NCBI GenBank assembly: GCA_020436935.1
Contig: JAGQWX010000017.1
Span: 1-64,000, forward strand
DNA length: 64,000 bases
Direction: 5' to 3'
Origin: Saprospiraceae bacterium
GTDB lineage: Bacteria > Bacteroidota > Bacteroidia > Chitinophagales > Saprospiraceae
Shown here: positions 43,108 to 51,158 of the stretch, in pieces
How the letters are laid out: the number at the start of each line of letters is the position of its first letter
Numbering within the stretch: position 1 is the first letter of the stretch
Notes under the pieces: generated by a model
Databases searched by the model: none
Seen by the model: only the letters and a program-made list of their open reading frames with translations
What the model was told of the DNA's origin: nothing
Translations under genes and position numbers: made by a program

Positions 43108-44384
43108 AGTACGAAAAGTTTGTTTTGGACAATGGCCTTACGGTAATCCTTCATGTGGATGAATCAACGCCCATGGTCGCTGTCAATGTATTATATAAAG
43201 TGGGCTCGAAGGATGAAGATCCTGGAAAAACAGGCTTTACCCATTTGTTTGAACATCTGATGTTCAGCGGTACTGAAAATGTTCCGGATTTTGATACCCC
43301 AATACAACTTGCAGGAGGGGAAAACAATGCATTCACCAATAATGATATTACAAATTTCTATAATGTATTACCAAAAGAGAATCTTGAAGTAGCATTATGG
43401 TTGGAAGCAGACCGACTGGCCAAAATGAAGTTTACTCCAAAAGCACTGAGGACGCAGAAAAAAGTAGTGATAGAAGAATTTAAAGAGTCTTGCCTCAATG
43501 AACCTTACGGTGACATGTGGCATCATCTCTCAGCGATGATGTATCCTGACCACGGCTATCATTGGCCGACCATAGGCAAAGAAATTGCCCACATCTCCAA
43601 CGCTAAGATGTCTGATGTGGAAGCCTTTTTCTATGAACACTACCGGCCGTCAAATGCCATTATATCCATTTGTGGCAATATCGATACAGCATATGTCAAA
43701 GAATTGGTGGTCAAATGGTTTGGTGACATCGAAGAGAAGGTGCTTGACAATAAAAGGAAGTTTGTTTTCAACTATGATAGTCCGGAAAAGTCAAGAGTGA
43801 TCATCGCCAATGTGCCATCGGTAGCCACCATCCAGGGATTCAAAATGCACAGCAGATGCCATCCTGACTATTACACTGCGGATTTAATCTCTGATATCCT
43901 GAGCAGTGGCAGATCGAGCAGGCTTTACCGTCGATTGATCAAGGAGGATGAATTGTTCTCGAACGTAGACGCATTTATCACTGGAACAACAGACGATGGA
44001 GCTTTTGTGATTGATGGCAAGGTGATGGAAGGTATTGACCCGGACAAAGCCATCGCTGCAGTGTGGGAAGAATTAGAAAGGCTGAAGACAGAAAGGATAG
44101 GGGAGGAAGAACTCCAGAAAATCAAAAACAAGACCGAGAGCAATCTGGTATTTTCAGAAACCAGCATTCTGAGCAAGGCCATGAGCCTTTCGTACTATGA
44201 ATATCTGGGAGACATTGAGCTGATCAATTCAGAAGCTGAGATGTATGACAATATTACTGCTGAGGACATTCAGAGGGTAGCCAATGAGTTGTTCCAGTAC
44301 AACCGTGAAGTGAGAATCTTGTATCGCCCAATAGTCAAAGAGGTAGAAGCTGGCGCCGGAGAAGTAGCAGAAAGTTTGGCTTAG
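43101..44384 (+). CDS. M16 family zinc peptidase
   Basis: 427 residues, one M16 catalytic half plus its C-terminal M16 half. The inverted zinc motif is HLFEH (residues near 50) in GFTHLFEHLMFSGTENVP, and the third ligand Glu lies in KVVIEEFKES about 75 residues later. The second half has HSRCHPDYYTADLISDILSSGRSSRL. It probably acts as a peptidase on short peptides. Overlap with aat suggests a shared transcript with clpS and aat, so it could digest products of the same proteolysis route, which is inference. Confidence 0.9.
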   Translation: MVKYEKFVLDNGLTVILHVDESTPMVAVNVLYKVGSKDEDPGKTGFTHLFEHLMFSGTENVPDFDTPIQLAGGENNAFTNNDITNFYNVLPKENLEVALWLEADRLAKMKFTPKALRTQKKVVIEEFKESCLNEPYGDMWHHLSAMMYPDHGYHWPTIGKEIAHISNAKMSDVEAFFYEHYRPSNAIISICGNIDTAYVKELVVKWFGDIEEKVLDNKRKFVFNYDSPEKSRVIIANVPSVATIQGFKMHSRCHPDYYTADLISDILSSGRSSRLYRRLIKEDELFSNVDAFITGTTDDGAFVIDGKVMEGIDPDKAIAAVWEELERLKTERIGEEELQKIKNKTESNLVFSETSILSKAMSLSYYEYLGDIELINSEAEMYDNITAEDIQRVANELFQYNREVRILYRPIVKEVEAGAGEVAESLA

Positions 44385-44419
44385 CCTAAAATAATAAGGA
44401 AGTTGAATTCAGGAGAGGA

Positions 44420-45643
44420 TCAATGGCCTTTCCTCTGATACATGCCATTTTCTTTGATGTACTTGTACTTTTTCATCAATTCGGCAGCAATCATTTTCTG
44501 ATCATAATGACGTAGAGCAAAATCTTTTGCAGCCTGACCAATTTCTATTCTTTTGGCAGTGTCTTGCAAAAGTGAAAGGATTTTTTCAGCGAATTCTTCT
44601 TCACTGTCCGTGATGACAATATTTTTCCCATCGGAAATCGGTATGCCTTCGGCACCCAAACTGGTCGAAATGATGCACTTGGACAAGGCCATGGCCTCAA
44701 TGATTTTTACCCTCATACCGCTTCCTGAAAAGAGTGGTACCACCATGAGGTCGTATTTGCCCATGAATTCGATGGCATCTTCCACTTCACCGTGTATGAA
44801 GACTCCATTGCCCTGAAGGTTTAATATTTCAACGGGAGTATTTCTGCCTGCAACGTGAAACTGTGCATTTGGATTTTTGGCGTGTACCAGTGGCCAAACC
44901 TTGTTGATGAACCATTGAAAGCCTTCGAGATTGGGGATCCAGTCCATGGCTCCAATGAAGCAAATGGTTTGATTTTCTTCCGTTGATGGACTATGGTACT
45001 TATTGAGCTCAAGTCCGATGGGTGTAGCCATCGCCCCGTTTTTGTATCCGAGACTTTTAAACATGCTCAGGTCCCGCTCAGAGATGGCGAGCAAATAGTC
45101 GTATTCGTTAAGCTTATCCAATTCGTACTTCCTCAACTTATTGGTAAGGTGGTTGAGGTAGAGTTTTTTAGGAAGGAAGCCGGTTTGTTTGGTGATTCTT
45201 TCCCAAATTTCAAATTCTATATTGTGCGAACGCATGGCAATGAGTGCGTTGCTGTTTTGTTTGATTAGATTGATGTAAGGTGCGAGGTAGAGTGTTTCCA
45301 TCTGGACCACATCAAATTCCTCATTGCGAAGGATCTCCAGCAATTTTTGCTCGAAGTCCCTGGATTCAAAACGGGATACATGGTAACTCTTAGAAGAAAA
45401 AAGATTGGCCAGGGCTCCACCGAATTTCACCCGGTTGTCAACATCAACGGTATATATCTTCTTGTAATGGTCAAATGAATCGGGCAAGTCCTCAACATGT
45501 ACATAATGCTTGGAAGTATTCATCGTGAGCAAAGTGACCTCACATCCAAGGTCAACCAGTGCTCTGGTAAGATAAGTGACTGCAATAGATTCGCCATCCC
45601 GCAGGGGGAATGGAAATTTTTTACACAGTTGGAGTATCTTCAT
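44420..45643 (-). CDS. family 4 glycosyltransferase
   Basis: 407 residues of GT-B fold. The N-terminal half begins MKILQLCKKFPFPLRDGESI, with the usual glycine-rich turn replaced by RDGES. The C-terminal donor domain contains ICFIGAMDWIPNLEGFQWF, FHVAGRNTP and VPLFSGSGMRVKIIEAMALSKCIISTSLGAEGI, where the E-x7 motif binds the nucleotide sugar. It probably builds surface polysaccharide or lipid-linked sugar. No other sugar genes are next to it; a family 2 transferase starts at the far right of the window. Confidence 0.87.
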   Translation of the reverse strand: MKILQLCKKFPFPLRDGESIAVTYLTRALVDLGCEVTLLTMNTSKHYVHVEDLPDSFDHYKKIYTVDVDNRVKFGGALANLFSSKSYHVSRFESRDFEQKLLEILRNEEFDVVQMETLYLAPYINLIKQNSNALIAMRSHNIEFEIWERITKQTGFLPKKLYLNHLTNKLRKYELDKLNEYDYLLAISERDLSMFKSLGYKNGAMATPIGLELNKYHSPSTEENQTICFIGAMDWIPNLEGFQWFINKVWPLVHAKNPNAQFHVAGRNTPVEILNLQGNGVFIHGEVEDAIEFMGKYDLMVVPLFSGSGMRVKIIEAMALSKCIISTSLGAEGIPISDGKNIVITDSEEEFAEKILSLLQDTAKRIEIGQAAKDFALRHYDQKMIAAELMKKYKYIKENGMYQRKGH

Positions 45644-45877
45644 AAAATCTGGTCAGAGTACAAATAAGATTTCAAAAATAGGAAAAATATTTATCCCATC
45701 TTATTTACAAACGATTTATCGTGGCAAAATGGTCTTAAAACCTAAATGTATTTTTTAAAATTCGCACATGTTAGGGTAAAAACATTGAAAATGAATTTGA
45801 TAAAGATAAGTAAAAATTTAATTTATATTCAAATGATTACCAATAGGAATATTGATGGATTCATTATTGCTGAAAAC

Positions 45878-45914
45878 AAAAAAGCCGTCGAATGCAATAT
45901 CCGACGGCTTTTTT
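45878..45914 (-). terminator. terminator of the DUF4412 gene
   Basis: AAAAAAGCCGTCG and CGACGGCTTTTTT form a 13-pair stem with an 11-base loop; 17 bases past the stop codon. Symmetric A and T runs make it two-way. Confidence 0.85.
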
Positions 45915-45930
45915 AAAGTTTATGTTTGGC

Positions 45931-46638
45931 TTAGAAGCCCATGCCCATTCCGCCCATTTGGTTTTTGAACTCTTCCATGGTCATCTTTTTAAATCCATCC
46001 GTTTTAGGGGTGAATTTTGCAGTGTCGACTTTGTCTGAGATCTCTTTGGCCTGCATGGTGATGTCCATCATTGCATTTTTGATGATGATTTCCAAAGGAA
46101 ACCCAGGTAATTCAACGGACTGATATCCTTGAAGAAGTCCTTGACCACCGCCTTTGATTTCATCAGTAACGTAAGCCACCACCGACATTTCCTCCATTTC
46201 AGGACTTGAAATATTGATTTTGTAACACTTGTGGCCAAGTATTTCTTTGGTGTCAGATTTGTCAGCTTTGATCTCTGTTGTGTTTTTTACAGCTTGTTGT
46301 TTTGGATCGTTGCTCATTTCAGAAATGGTAGAGGTGATCCACATTTTCTGGCCCATCATGTCCATCAACATGTCAAACTTGTCTGCCTCCTGATTGGATA
46401 CAGTGGTAATTTTTACCATACCGCCCATCATGTCAGCCACAGTAGCCTGGACTTTGTCGGTAAATGAAACTTCAGTGCGACTGCCCTTCATCATCTCCAG
46501 CTGCATAGCCAGGTTGGCGTCAGAAGATTTGATGTCGGTGATTTCCATTTTGATGGTACCCTGTTTGAGCTGGGTTTGAGCAAATACACTGGTACCTGCC
46601 AGAAAGAATACAAATAAGTTTAATACTAATTTTTTCAT
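45931..46638 (-). CDS. exported DUF4412-like protein
   Basis: 235 residues from the ATG at 46636-46638, which exposes a signal peptide (MKKLVLNLFVFFLAGTSVFA). The frame is open further upstream but without support. The mature part reads GTIKMEITDIKSSDANLAMQ, FDMLMDMMGQKMWITSTISEM and ILGHKCYKINISSPEMEEMSVVAYVTDEI, fitting the DUF4412 pattern of a beta-sandwich with a conserved G-KC-KY segment. It ends MGGMGMGF. Met content is very high. Function unknown. Confidence 0.75.
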   Translation of the reverse strand: MKKLVLNLFVFFLAGTSVFAQTQLKQGTIKMEITDIKSSDANLAMQLEMMKGSRTEVSFTDKVQATVADMMGGMVKITTVSNQEADKFDMLMDMMGQKMWITSTISEMSNDPKQQAVKNTTEIKADKSDTKEILGHKCYKINISSPEMEEMSVVAYVTDEIKGGGQGLLQGYQSVELPGFPLEIIIKNAMMDITMQAKEISDKVDTAKFTPKTDGFKKMTMEEFKNQMGGMGMGF

Positions 46639-46770
46639 TGTTGCTTTTATTTTTAATAAAAATAGGTGGTATTTGAGCCATTTTAAGATTTCTATAGACC
46701 AAAACCGTTGTAAAGACGACATATACCCACCATAGTTACGATTTAAATTGCTAATATAATCTTAAAACAA

Positions 46771-46803
46771 AAATGGTGCATCTTGTTGTGAGATGCACCA
46801 TTT
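46771..46803 (-). terminator. terminator of the transaldolase-type gene
   Basis: AAATGGTGCATCT and AGATGCACCATTT, 13 pairs, seven-base loop, ten bases past the stop codon. Confidence 0.8.
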
Positions 46804-46812
46804 CTTTAGATA

Positions 46813-47469
46813 TTATTTTGCAGCTTTTTTGTGATCTGCCAGGAATTGTTCGAGACCCAGATCTGTGAGTGGGTGTTTGAGCAATCCCAGAATGGCAGAA
46901 AGCGGACAAGTAACAACGTCTGCTCCTGCTTTTGCAGCATCTACTATATGCTTTGCGTTTCTGATGGAAGCTGCAAGGATTGAAGTTTCATAACCTTGCA
47001 TGGCATAAATTTCAGCAATTTCCCTGATCAATCCGATACCATCCCAGCTGATGTCATCCACTCTTCCTACAAAAGGGGAAAGGAATGTTGCACCTGCTTT
47101 CGCAGCAAGAATAGCCTGGCCTGAAGAAAATACCAATGTACAGTTGGTCTGGATATCATGCTCTGTAAACCATGCGATGGCTTTGATACCATCCTTGATC
47201 ATTGGAACTTTGACCACGATGTTTTCATGTAAGTCTGCCAATCTTTTTCCTTCCTCAACGATGCCTTTGAAGTCTGTTGATATTACCTCAGCAGAAACCG
47301 GGCCATCAACAATGTTGCAGATATCCACATAGTGTTTGATGACATTGCTGTCTCCGGTAATGCCTTCTTTTGCCATCAGTGAAGGATTGGTAGTAACTCC
47401 ATCCAAAATACCGAGGTCATTGGCTTCTTTGATTTGGTCAAGGTTTGCAGTATCGATAAAAAATAACAT
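46813..47469 (-). CDS. fsa: transaldolase / fructose-6-phosphate aldolase family
   Basis: 218 residues, the short TalC/FSA form. Motifs: MLFFIDTANLDQIKEAN, GVTTNPSLMAKEG, IVVKVPMIKDGIKAI with the Schiff-base Lys, TNCTLVFSSGQAILAAKAGA, and FLSPFVGRVDDISWDG. Proteins of this subfamily act as transaldolase or as fructose-6-phosphate aldolase; the Phe in NCTLVFS at the position that decides (Tyr or Phe versus Gln) cannot be resolved here. Part of the pentose phosphate route either way. The 5' side lies 45 bases from the SRP RNA. Confidence 0.88.
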   Translation of the reverse strand: MLFFIDTANLDQIKEANDLGILDGVTTNPSLMAKEGITGDSNVIKHYVDICNIVDGPVSAEVISTDFKGIVEEGKRLADLHENIVVKVPMIKDGIKAIAWFTEHDIQTNCTLVFSSGQAILAAKAGATFLSPFVGRVDDISWDGIGLIREIAEIYAMQGYETSILAASIRNAKHIVDAAKAGADVVTCPLSAILGLLKHPLTDLGLEQFLADHKKAAK

Positions 47470-47514
47470 GGTTAACTATAGATTTTGATGTGATTGAATG
47501 GCTGAAACAAAAAA

Positions 47515-47604
47515 GTGAGGAACAAAACCAGGCGCTCAACCTCCTACCCTTGCTGCATTTCTGCCCTGGGGGAGTTCAGAAGGAGCTGCCCATTTTGCCC
47601 TCAC
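47515..47604 (-). ncRNA. ffs: signal recognition particle RNA, small bacterial type
   Basis: The minus strand reads GTGAGG at the 5' end and CCTCAC at the 3' end, which pair, and the centre has the SRP domain IV signature CCAGGGCAGAAATGCAGCAA: the CAGG / AGCA internal loop that binds Ffh, closed by a GCA-GAAA-TGC tip. Most bacteria have GGAA at the tip; GAAA is a less usual but functional GNRA loop. About 90 bases, with a run of six T right after the outer stem, and a consensus promoter just upstream. It scaffolds Ffh for membrane targeting of nascent proteins. Confidence 0.88.
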
Positions 47605-47610
47605 AGGCTG

Positions 47611-47638
47611 CAAAAGTATGACTTTTTTCAAAATACAA
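47611..47638 (-). promoter_or_regulatory. promoter of the SRP RNA gene
   Basis: Minus strand: TTG (47636-47638), 17 bases, TACTTTTG (47611-47618). The predicted start is about six bases on, agreeing with the 5' end of the outer stem at 47604. Confidence 0.7.
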
Positions 47639-47729
47639 GCAAATAGCAGCATAAGTTTTTCATATAATAATTATATGAAATATGTAAGAATAACGCTATT
47701 AATCTAATAAAGCTTTTTATTGATAATTT

Positions 47730-48125
47730 CTATTTGGTCAACCCTTGAAGGAGTAAATCAACTATAGGTATGTCGGCAGGAGCCCATTCCAATTTTTTAA
47801 GATTTTCGTGATCAAAATACCCGGCAGCCTCGTGCTCAGCCAGCACAAAATCTTTTTGCGTCGGGATGCAGGTAAAAGCGATCAACTCAATGATGAAATC
47901 GGCATATGGATGCAAATGGGTGGTAAAGTATTTCAATTGCACGATGTCAATATCCAATTCCTCTTTGATCTCTCTGATGAGACAATCCTCATACTCTTCA
48001 CCATCCATCACTTTACCTCCCGGGAACTCCCAGTAACCGGACATGGCCATCTGAGGTCCCCGTTTTGCAGCTAAGACTTTTCCATCCTGCACGATAATGG
48101 CGCAGCAGACTTTTATCTTTTTCAA
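47730..48125 (-). CDS. Nudix hydrolase, MutT-like
   Basis: 131 residues. The Nudix box is complete: GGKVMDGEEYEDCLIREIKEELDI (positions of about 36-59), with GYWEFPGGK before it, as in MutT and the dCTP/5-methyl-dCTP pyrophosphatases. It hydrolyses nucleoside triphosphates, possibly oxidised ones such as 8-oxo-dGTP. Starts with MKKIKVCCAIIVQDGKVL. It lies 34 bases after the S46 peptidase gene on the same strand. Confidence 0.87.
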   Translation of the reverse strand: MKKIKVCCAIIVQDGKVLAAKRGPQMAMSGYWEFPGGKVMDGEEYEDCLIREIKEELDIDIVQLKYFTTHLHPYADFIIELIAFTCIPTQKDFVLAEHEAAGYFDHENLKKLEWAPADIPIVDLLLQGLTK

Positions 48126-48159
48126 GAGGAAACAACTCTTTTAGGAGGGTTCAAAGTCA

Positions 48160-50382
48160 TCAGGCGGCTGATTTCAAGTCTTTTTTCATGGCCTTTTGCT
48201 GGGCCTTGTGCTTTTTCTTTAAAGCTTTATCAAATGCTTTCTGCTCCTTTTTTGGATGGACCACTTTGATTTCATCTATGATTCTTTGTGCTCCGGCGAA
48301 CTTGTCGATGATGAAAAGGACAAACCTGGCGTCGACCATGATGTTTCTGCAAATGGATCTGTCATAATTGATGTCGCTCATCGTACCTTCCCAAACTCTG
48401 TCAAAATTGAGGCCCACCAGATTGCCATAAGCGTCAATGGCCGGACTGCCTGAGTTGCCTCCTGTTGTATGATTGGAACCCAAAAAGCACACCGGGACAT
48501 CGCCTGTCTCATCTTTGTAGGGACCAAAGTTTTTGGTTTCGTGAAGCTCGATCAATTTTTGAGGAAGGTCAAATTCATAATCTCCCGGAACGTATTTCTC
48601 AATGACTCCCGACAGATAGGTGGATGGGGCATATATGATGCCGTCTTTTGGTGTAAATCCTTCTACCTGGCCATAAGTCACTCTCAATGTACTATTGGCG
48701 TCCGGATAAAACTTCTTCCCGGGAAAAAGGGCCATTTGTGCCGCCATATATACCCTTTGTAAGGAATCAATCCGGGCTGAGAATTTGGAATAGGAAGGGG
48801 TGACGCTGGCGTTATAAGTGTTTTCCCATTCCTCTGCAAATTGATATATTGGATCCGCAGACAGCTTAGCAATTGCATCAGCAGGAGCCATCTGTAATAT
48901 TCCTTTTATATCATCGAAGGAACCCAGCTTGGTGGACGTATACCATTGGTCCGCCAGTTCTTTTGCGTTATTTTTGGTAAGCCCTTTGGGGATGAATTCT
49001 GAACTCAGATCATTGGCATAAATGGTTAACACTGCCACAGCAACTTCAAGGTCAATTTTATGTACATAGTCCTTATAAAAATCTTCAAGCCCTGGCAAAG
49101 CAGTAGCAACCTGTTTTTTGAAAGCCTCCTGATCGTTGTTTTGATAGACCCGTACCAATCGTCTGTATGTAGACATGATTCTGATGAGCTCAATGTTTCG
49201 CAGGGCGCTTTCCCGATAATATTCGAGTGCTTTTGCATAAGGCTGGATGTCCTGATGGAGTTTGTTCAAGGTTGGTACCAGGTCTTCATATTGCTTTGCC
49301 TTTTTAGCCCTTTCGATGAATTCTTTTTCGAACTTTTGCTTTTTCTCAACACCATTTGTCTTCTGAAGGCCGAGACTTTCACCGATCCACTTTTTCCAAT
49401 AGTTGGCTGTGCTGGCAAATTTTGATGAATATTTGATTTTGATGCCCGGATCTGCGCGCATGTATTTTTCCTGGATTTTGAGGGCAGCATCGCGGATGGC
49501 TATTTTGCCCGGGTTTTGGGTCTCAAGCAAATTGATGACAGCCTGGGAAGGGAGGTACTCAGAAGTCCTTCCGGGAAAACCAAAGACCATGGTGAAGTCT
49601 CCTTCGTCTATGCCATCGAGTGAAATGGGCAGAAAGTGTTTTGGGGTAAAAGGCTTGTTTTCTGCCGCATAATTGGCAGGTTGGTTGTCAGGACCTGCAT
49701 ATACCCTAAACAAAGAGAAATCTCCGGTATGTCTTGGCCATACCCAGTTGTCGGTGTCAGCTCCAAATTTGCCAATCGACTCAGGAGGTGTGCCTACGAG
49801 CCTGACGTCATTGTACCTGACCGTATAGAAAATGTAATACTTATTTCCATCGAAAAAAGGCCTCACAAAAACCTCATGAAATTCGTCTGTCTTTAAGTTG
49901 GATACAAATGCTTCGATGTTTTTATCAATGGCCGATTGTCTTTCTGATACGGTAGCATTGGTGTTCACTCCCTGGAGCGCCTTATCGGTAAAGTCTTCAA
50001 TCTTTTCTATAAATCTGACGTAAAGCCCGGGATTGGGCAATTCGTCGGAATAATTTTTCGCCCAGAAGCCATCTTTGAGGTAATTCTTTTCCAGGCTGGA
50101 ATGAGATTGAATGTTGTCGTATCCGCAATGGTGGTTGGTGAGAATAAGCCCGTTGTTGGATATAATTTCTCCGGTACAGAATCCTCCAAAATGTACAATG
50201 GCGTCCTTAAGTGATGAATGATTGACACTGTAAATGTCTTCAGCATTGAGTTTCATGCCCATGGTTTGCATATCTCCCTCATTGAGGGCCTTGAGCAACT
50301 GTGGAAGCCACATGCCTTCACCCGCAAATAGTGAGCAATGGATGAGCGAAATAAATAAAATGTGGAAATAGCGATTTTGCAT
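48160..50382 (-). CDS. S46 family dipeptidyl-peptidase, DPP11 type
   Basis: 740 residues with a signal peptide (MQNRYFHILFISLIHCSLFA). S46 enzymes cut dipeptides from protein N-termini in the periplasm. Catalytic His is in LTNHHCGY (residues 84-85) and nucleophile Ser644 in TGGNSGSPAID. Arg662 (NFDRVWEG) lies 18 residues after the nucleophile, the same spacing as Ser655 and Arg673 of Porphyromonas gingivalis DPP11, where this Arg gives preference for Asp/Glu at P1; DPP7 has Gly there. The C-terminal tail is very Lys-rich. A TACTTTTG box is present upstream at 50416-50423. Confidence 0.9.
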   Translation of the reverse strand: MQNRYFHILFISLIHCSLFAGEGMWLPQLLKALNEGDMQTMGMKLNAEDIYSVNHSSLKDAIVHFGGFCTGEIISNNGLILTNHHCGYDNIQSHSSLEKNYLKDGFWAKNYSDELPNPGLYVRFIEKIEDFTDKALQGVNTNATVSERQSAIDKNIEAFVSNLKTDEFHEVFVRPFFDGNKYYIFYTVRYNDVRLVGTPPESIGKFGADTDNWVWPRHTGDFSLFRVYAGPDNQPANYAAENKPFTPKHFLPISLDGIDEGDFTMVFGFPGRTSEYLPSQAVINLLETQNPGKIAIRDAALKIQEKYMRADPGIKIKYSSKFASTANYWKKWIGESLGLQKTNGVEKKQKFEKEFIERAKKAKQYEDLVPTLNKLHQDIQPYAKALEYYRESALRNIELIRIMSTYRRLVRVYQNNDQEAFKKQVATALPGLEDFYKDYVHKIDLEVAVAVLTIYANDLSSEFIPKGLTKNNAKELADQWYTSTKLGSFDDIKGILQMAPADAIAKLSADPIYQFAEEWENTYNASVTPSYSKFSARIDSLQRVYMAAQMALFPGKKFYPDANSTLRVTYGQVEGFTPKDGIIYAPSTYLSGVIEKYVPGDYEFDLPQKLIELHETKNFGPYKDETGDVPVCFLGSNHTTGGNSGSPAIDAYGNLVGLNFDRVWEGTMSDINYDRSICRNIMVDARFVLFIIDKFAGAQRIIDEIKVVHPKKEQKAFDKALKKKHKAQQKAMKKDLKSAA

Positions 50383-50525
50383 ATCAGTATTTTAAGAATC
50401 ATTAATCAGTTGCAGCAAAAGTAAAACAACGCATTGATTTATGGTTCATTAGTAGGTCAAAGAAAAAGGGGAGTCAATGATTTCTCCGGATGGATCTCTT
50501 GATAATCTGTAGTATATAGATTAAA

Positions 50526-50975
50526 TTGCTTATCAAAGTAAAGGCATTGAGTTATACCATATACCATCAATTGGTCATACACCAATCCGTCAACACAGTT
50601 TTCGACGGTTTCACCATGCCCAACCATTTGGAGCAATGGTGGCCTTTGAAATGTACGGGTGAGCCACAGATGGGCGCCTTGTACAATTTCAACTTTGCAG
50701 ATCAATAAGATTGGTACGCTGTAGTCACAAAACTGGAAGTAAATACATGCTGCACCTGGAAAATGACCAGGAGCGATGACGATTGGTCTCCTACCAGCTT
50801 TGGGTTTGAACTTGAAAGTGTGGACAAAGGCACGACGCTGAAGTTTTTCCATCAGGATTGGAAGGCCCAAAACGACCATTTTAAAGTAGCATCTTATTGT
50901 TGGGCCATACTGTTGAAGGGGTTGAAAGATTATCTGGAAAATGGGCTGGTGATTCCATTTGAGGAGAGGTCTTGA
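50526..50975 (+). pseudogene. SRPBCC/AHSA1-type protein broken by one in-frame stop
   Basis: A single frame with one TAA at 50706-50708. Before it: YTIYHQLVIHQSVNTVFDGF and NHLEQWWPLKCTGEPQMG, the start of an SRPBCC (START-like) domain. After it in the same frame: DWYAVVTKLEVN, then SDDDWSPTSFGFELESVDKG and a C-terminal helix AILLKGLKDYLENG, the usual end of the domain. Joining both halves gives a full-size domain of about 145 residues with one missing residue at the stop (ADQ-stop-DWYAV), so a point mutation is the simplest cause. A TTG serves as putative start. Confidence 0.75.
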
Positions 50976-50995
50976 AGGGAGTTGGCAGGGAGTAG

Positions 50996-51033
50996 AACCG
51001 TTTAAAAACGTTTATAAACGTTTTTAAACGGTT
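50996..51033 (+). repeat. perfect 38-bp palindrome
   Basis: Both strands read the same over 38 bases. It begins AACCGTTTAAAAACG, is centred on GTTTATAAAC, and ends CGTTTTTAAACGGTT. It contains AACGTTT-type steps spaced about ten bases apart. Confidence 0.95.
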
Positions 51034-51082
51034 AAGCAATTTTCAATGATTAAGATGTTGATTTTCAGGGACATATTCGTTT

Positions 51083-51104
51083 TTAAACGTTTATAAACGT
51101 TTAA
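51083..51104 (+). repeat. perfect 22-bp palindrome sharing the 51-kb core
   Basis: Centred on the same GTTTATAAAC core as the palindrome at 50996-51033, here as TTAAAC-GTTTATAAAC-GTTTAA. The 49 bases between the two palindromes are unrelated. Confidence 0.95.
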
Positions 51105-51105
51105 T

Positions 51106-51149
51106 TTGGGGTAAAGTGGTCAGACGTGCGTCTGACCACTTTACCCCAA
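51106..51149 (-). terminator. perfect 21-bp inverted repeat, likely terminator
   Basis: Arms of 21 bases starting TTGGGGTAAAGTGG and ending in GACG, separated only by TG. It is nine bases past the stop codon of the minus-strand barrel gene at 51159. As RNA it makes an exceptionally strong hairpin, but no T run follows, so termination would be of the hairpin-only kind; protection of the mRNA 3' end or a DNA-level role is equally possible. Confidence 0.6.
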
Positions 51150-51158
51150 TTGCCTCTC

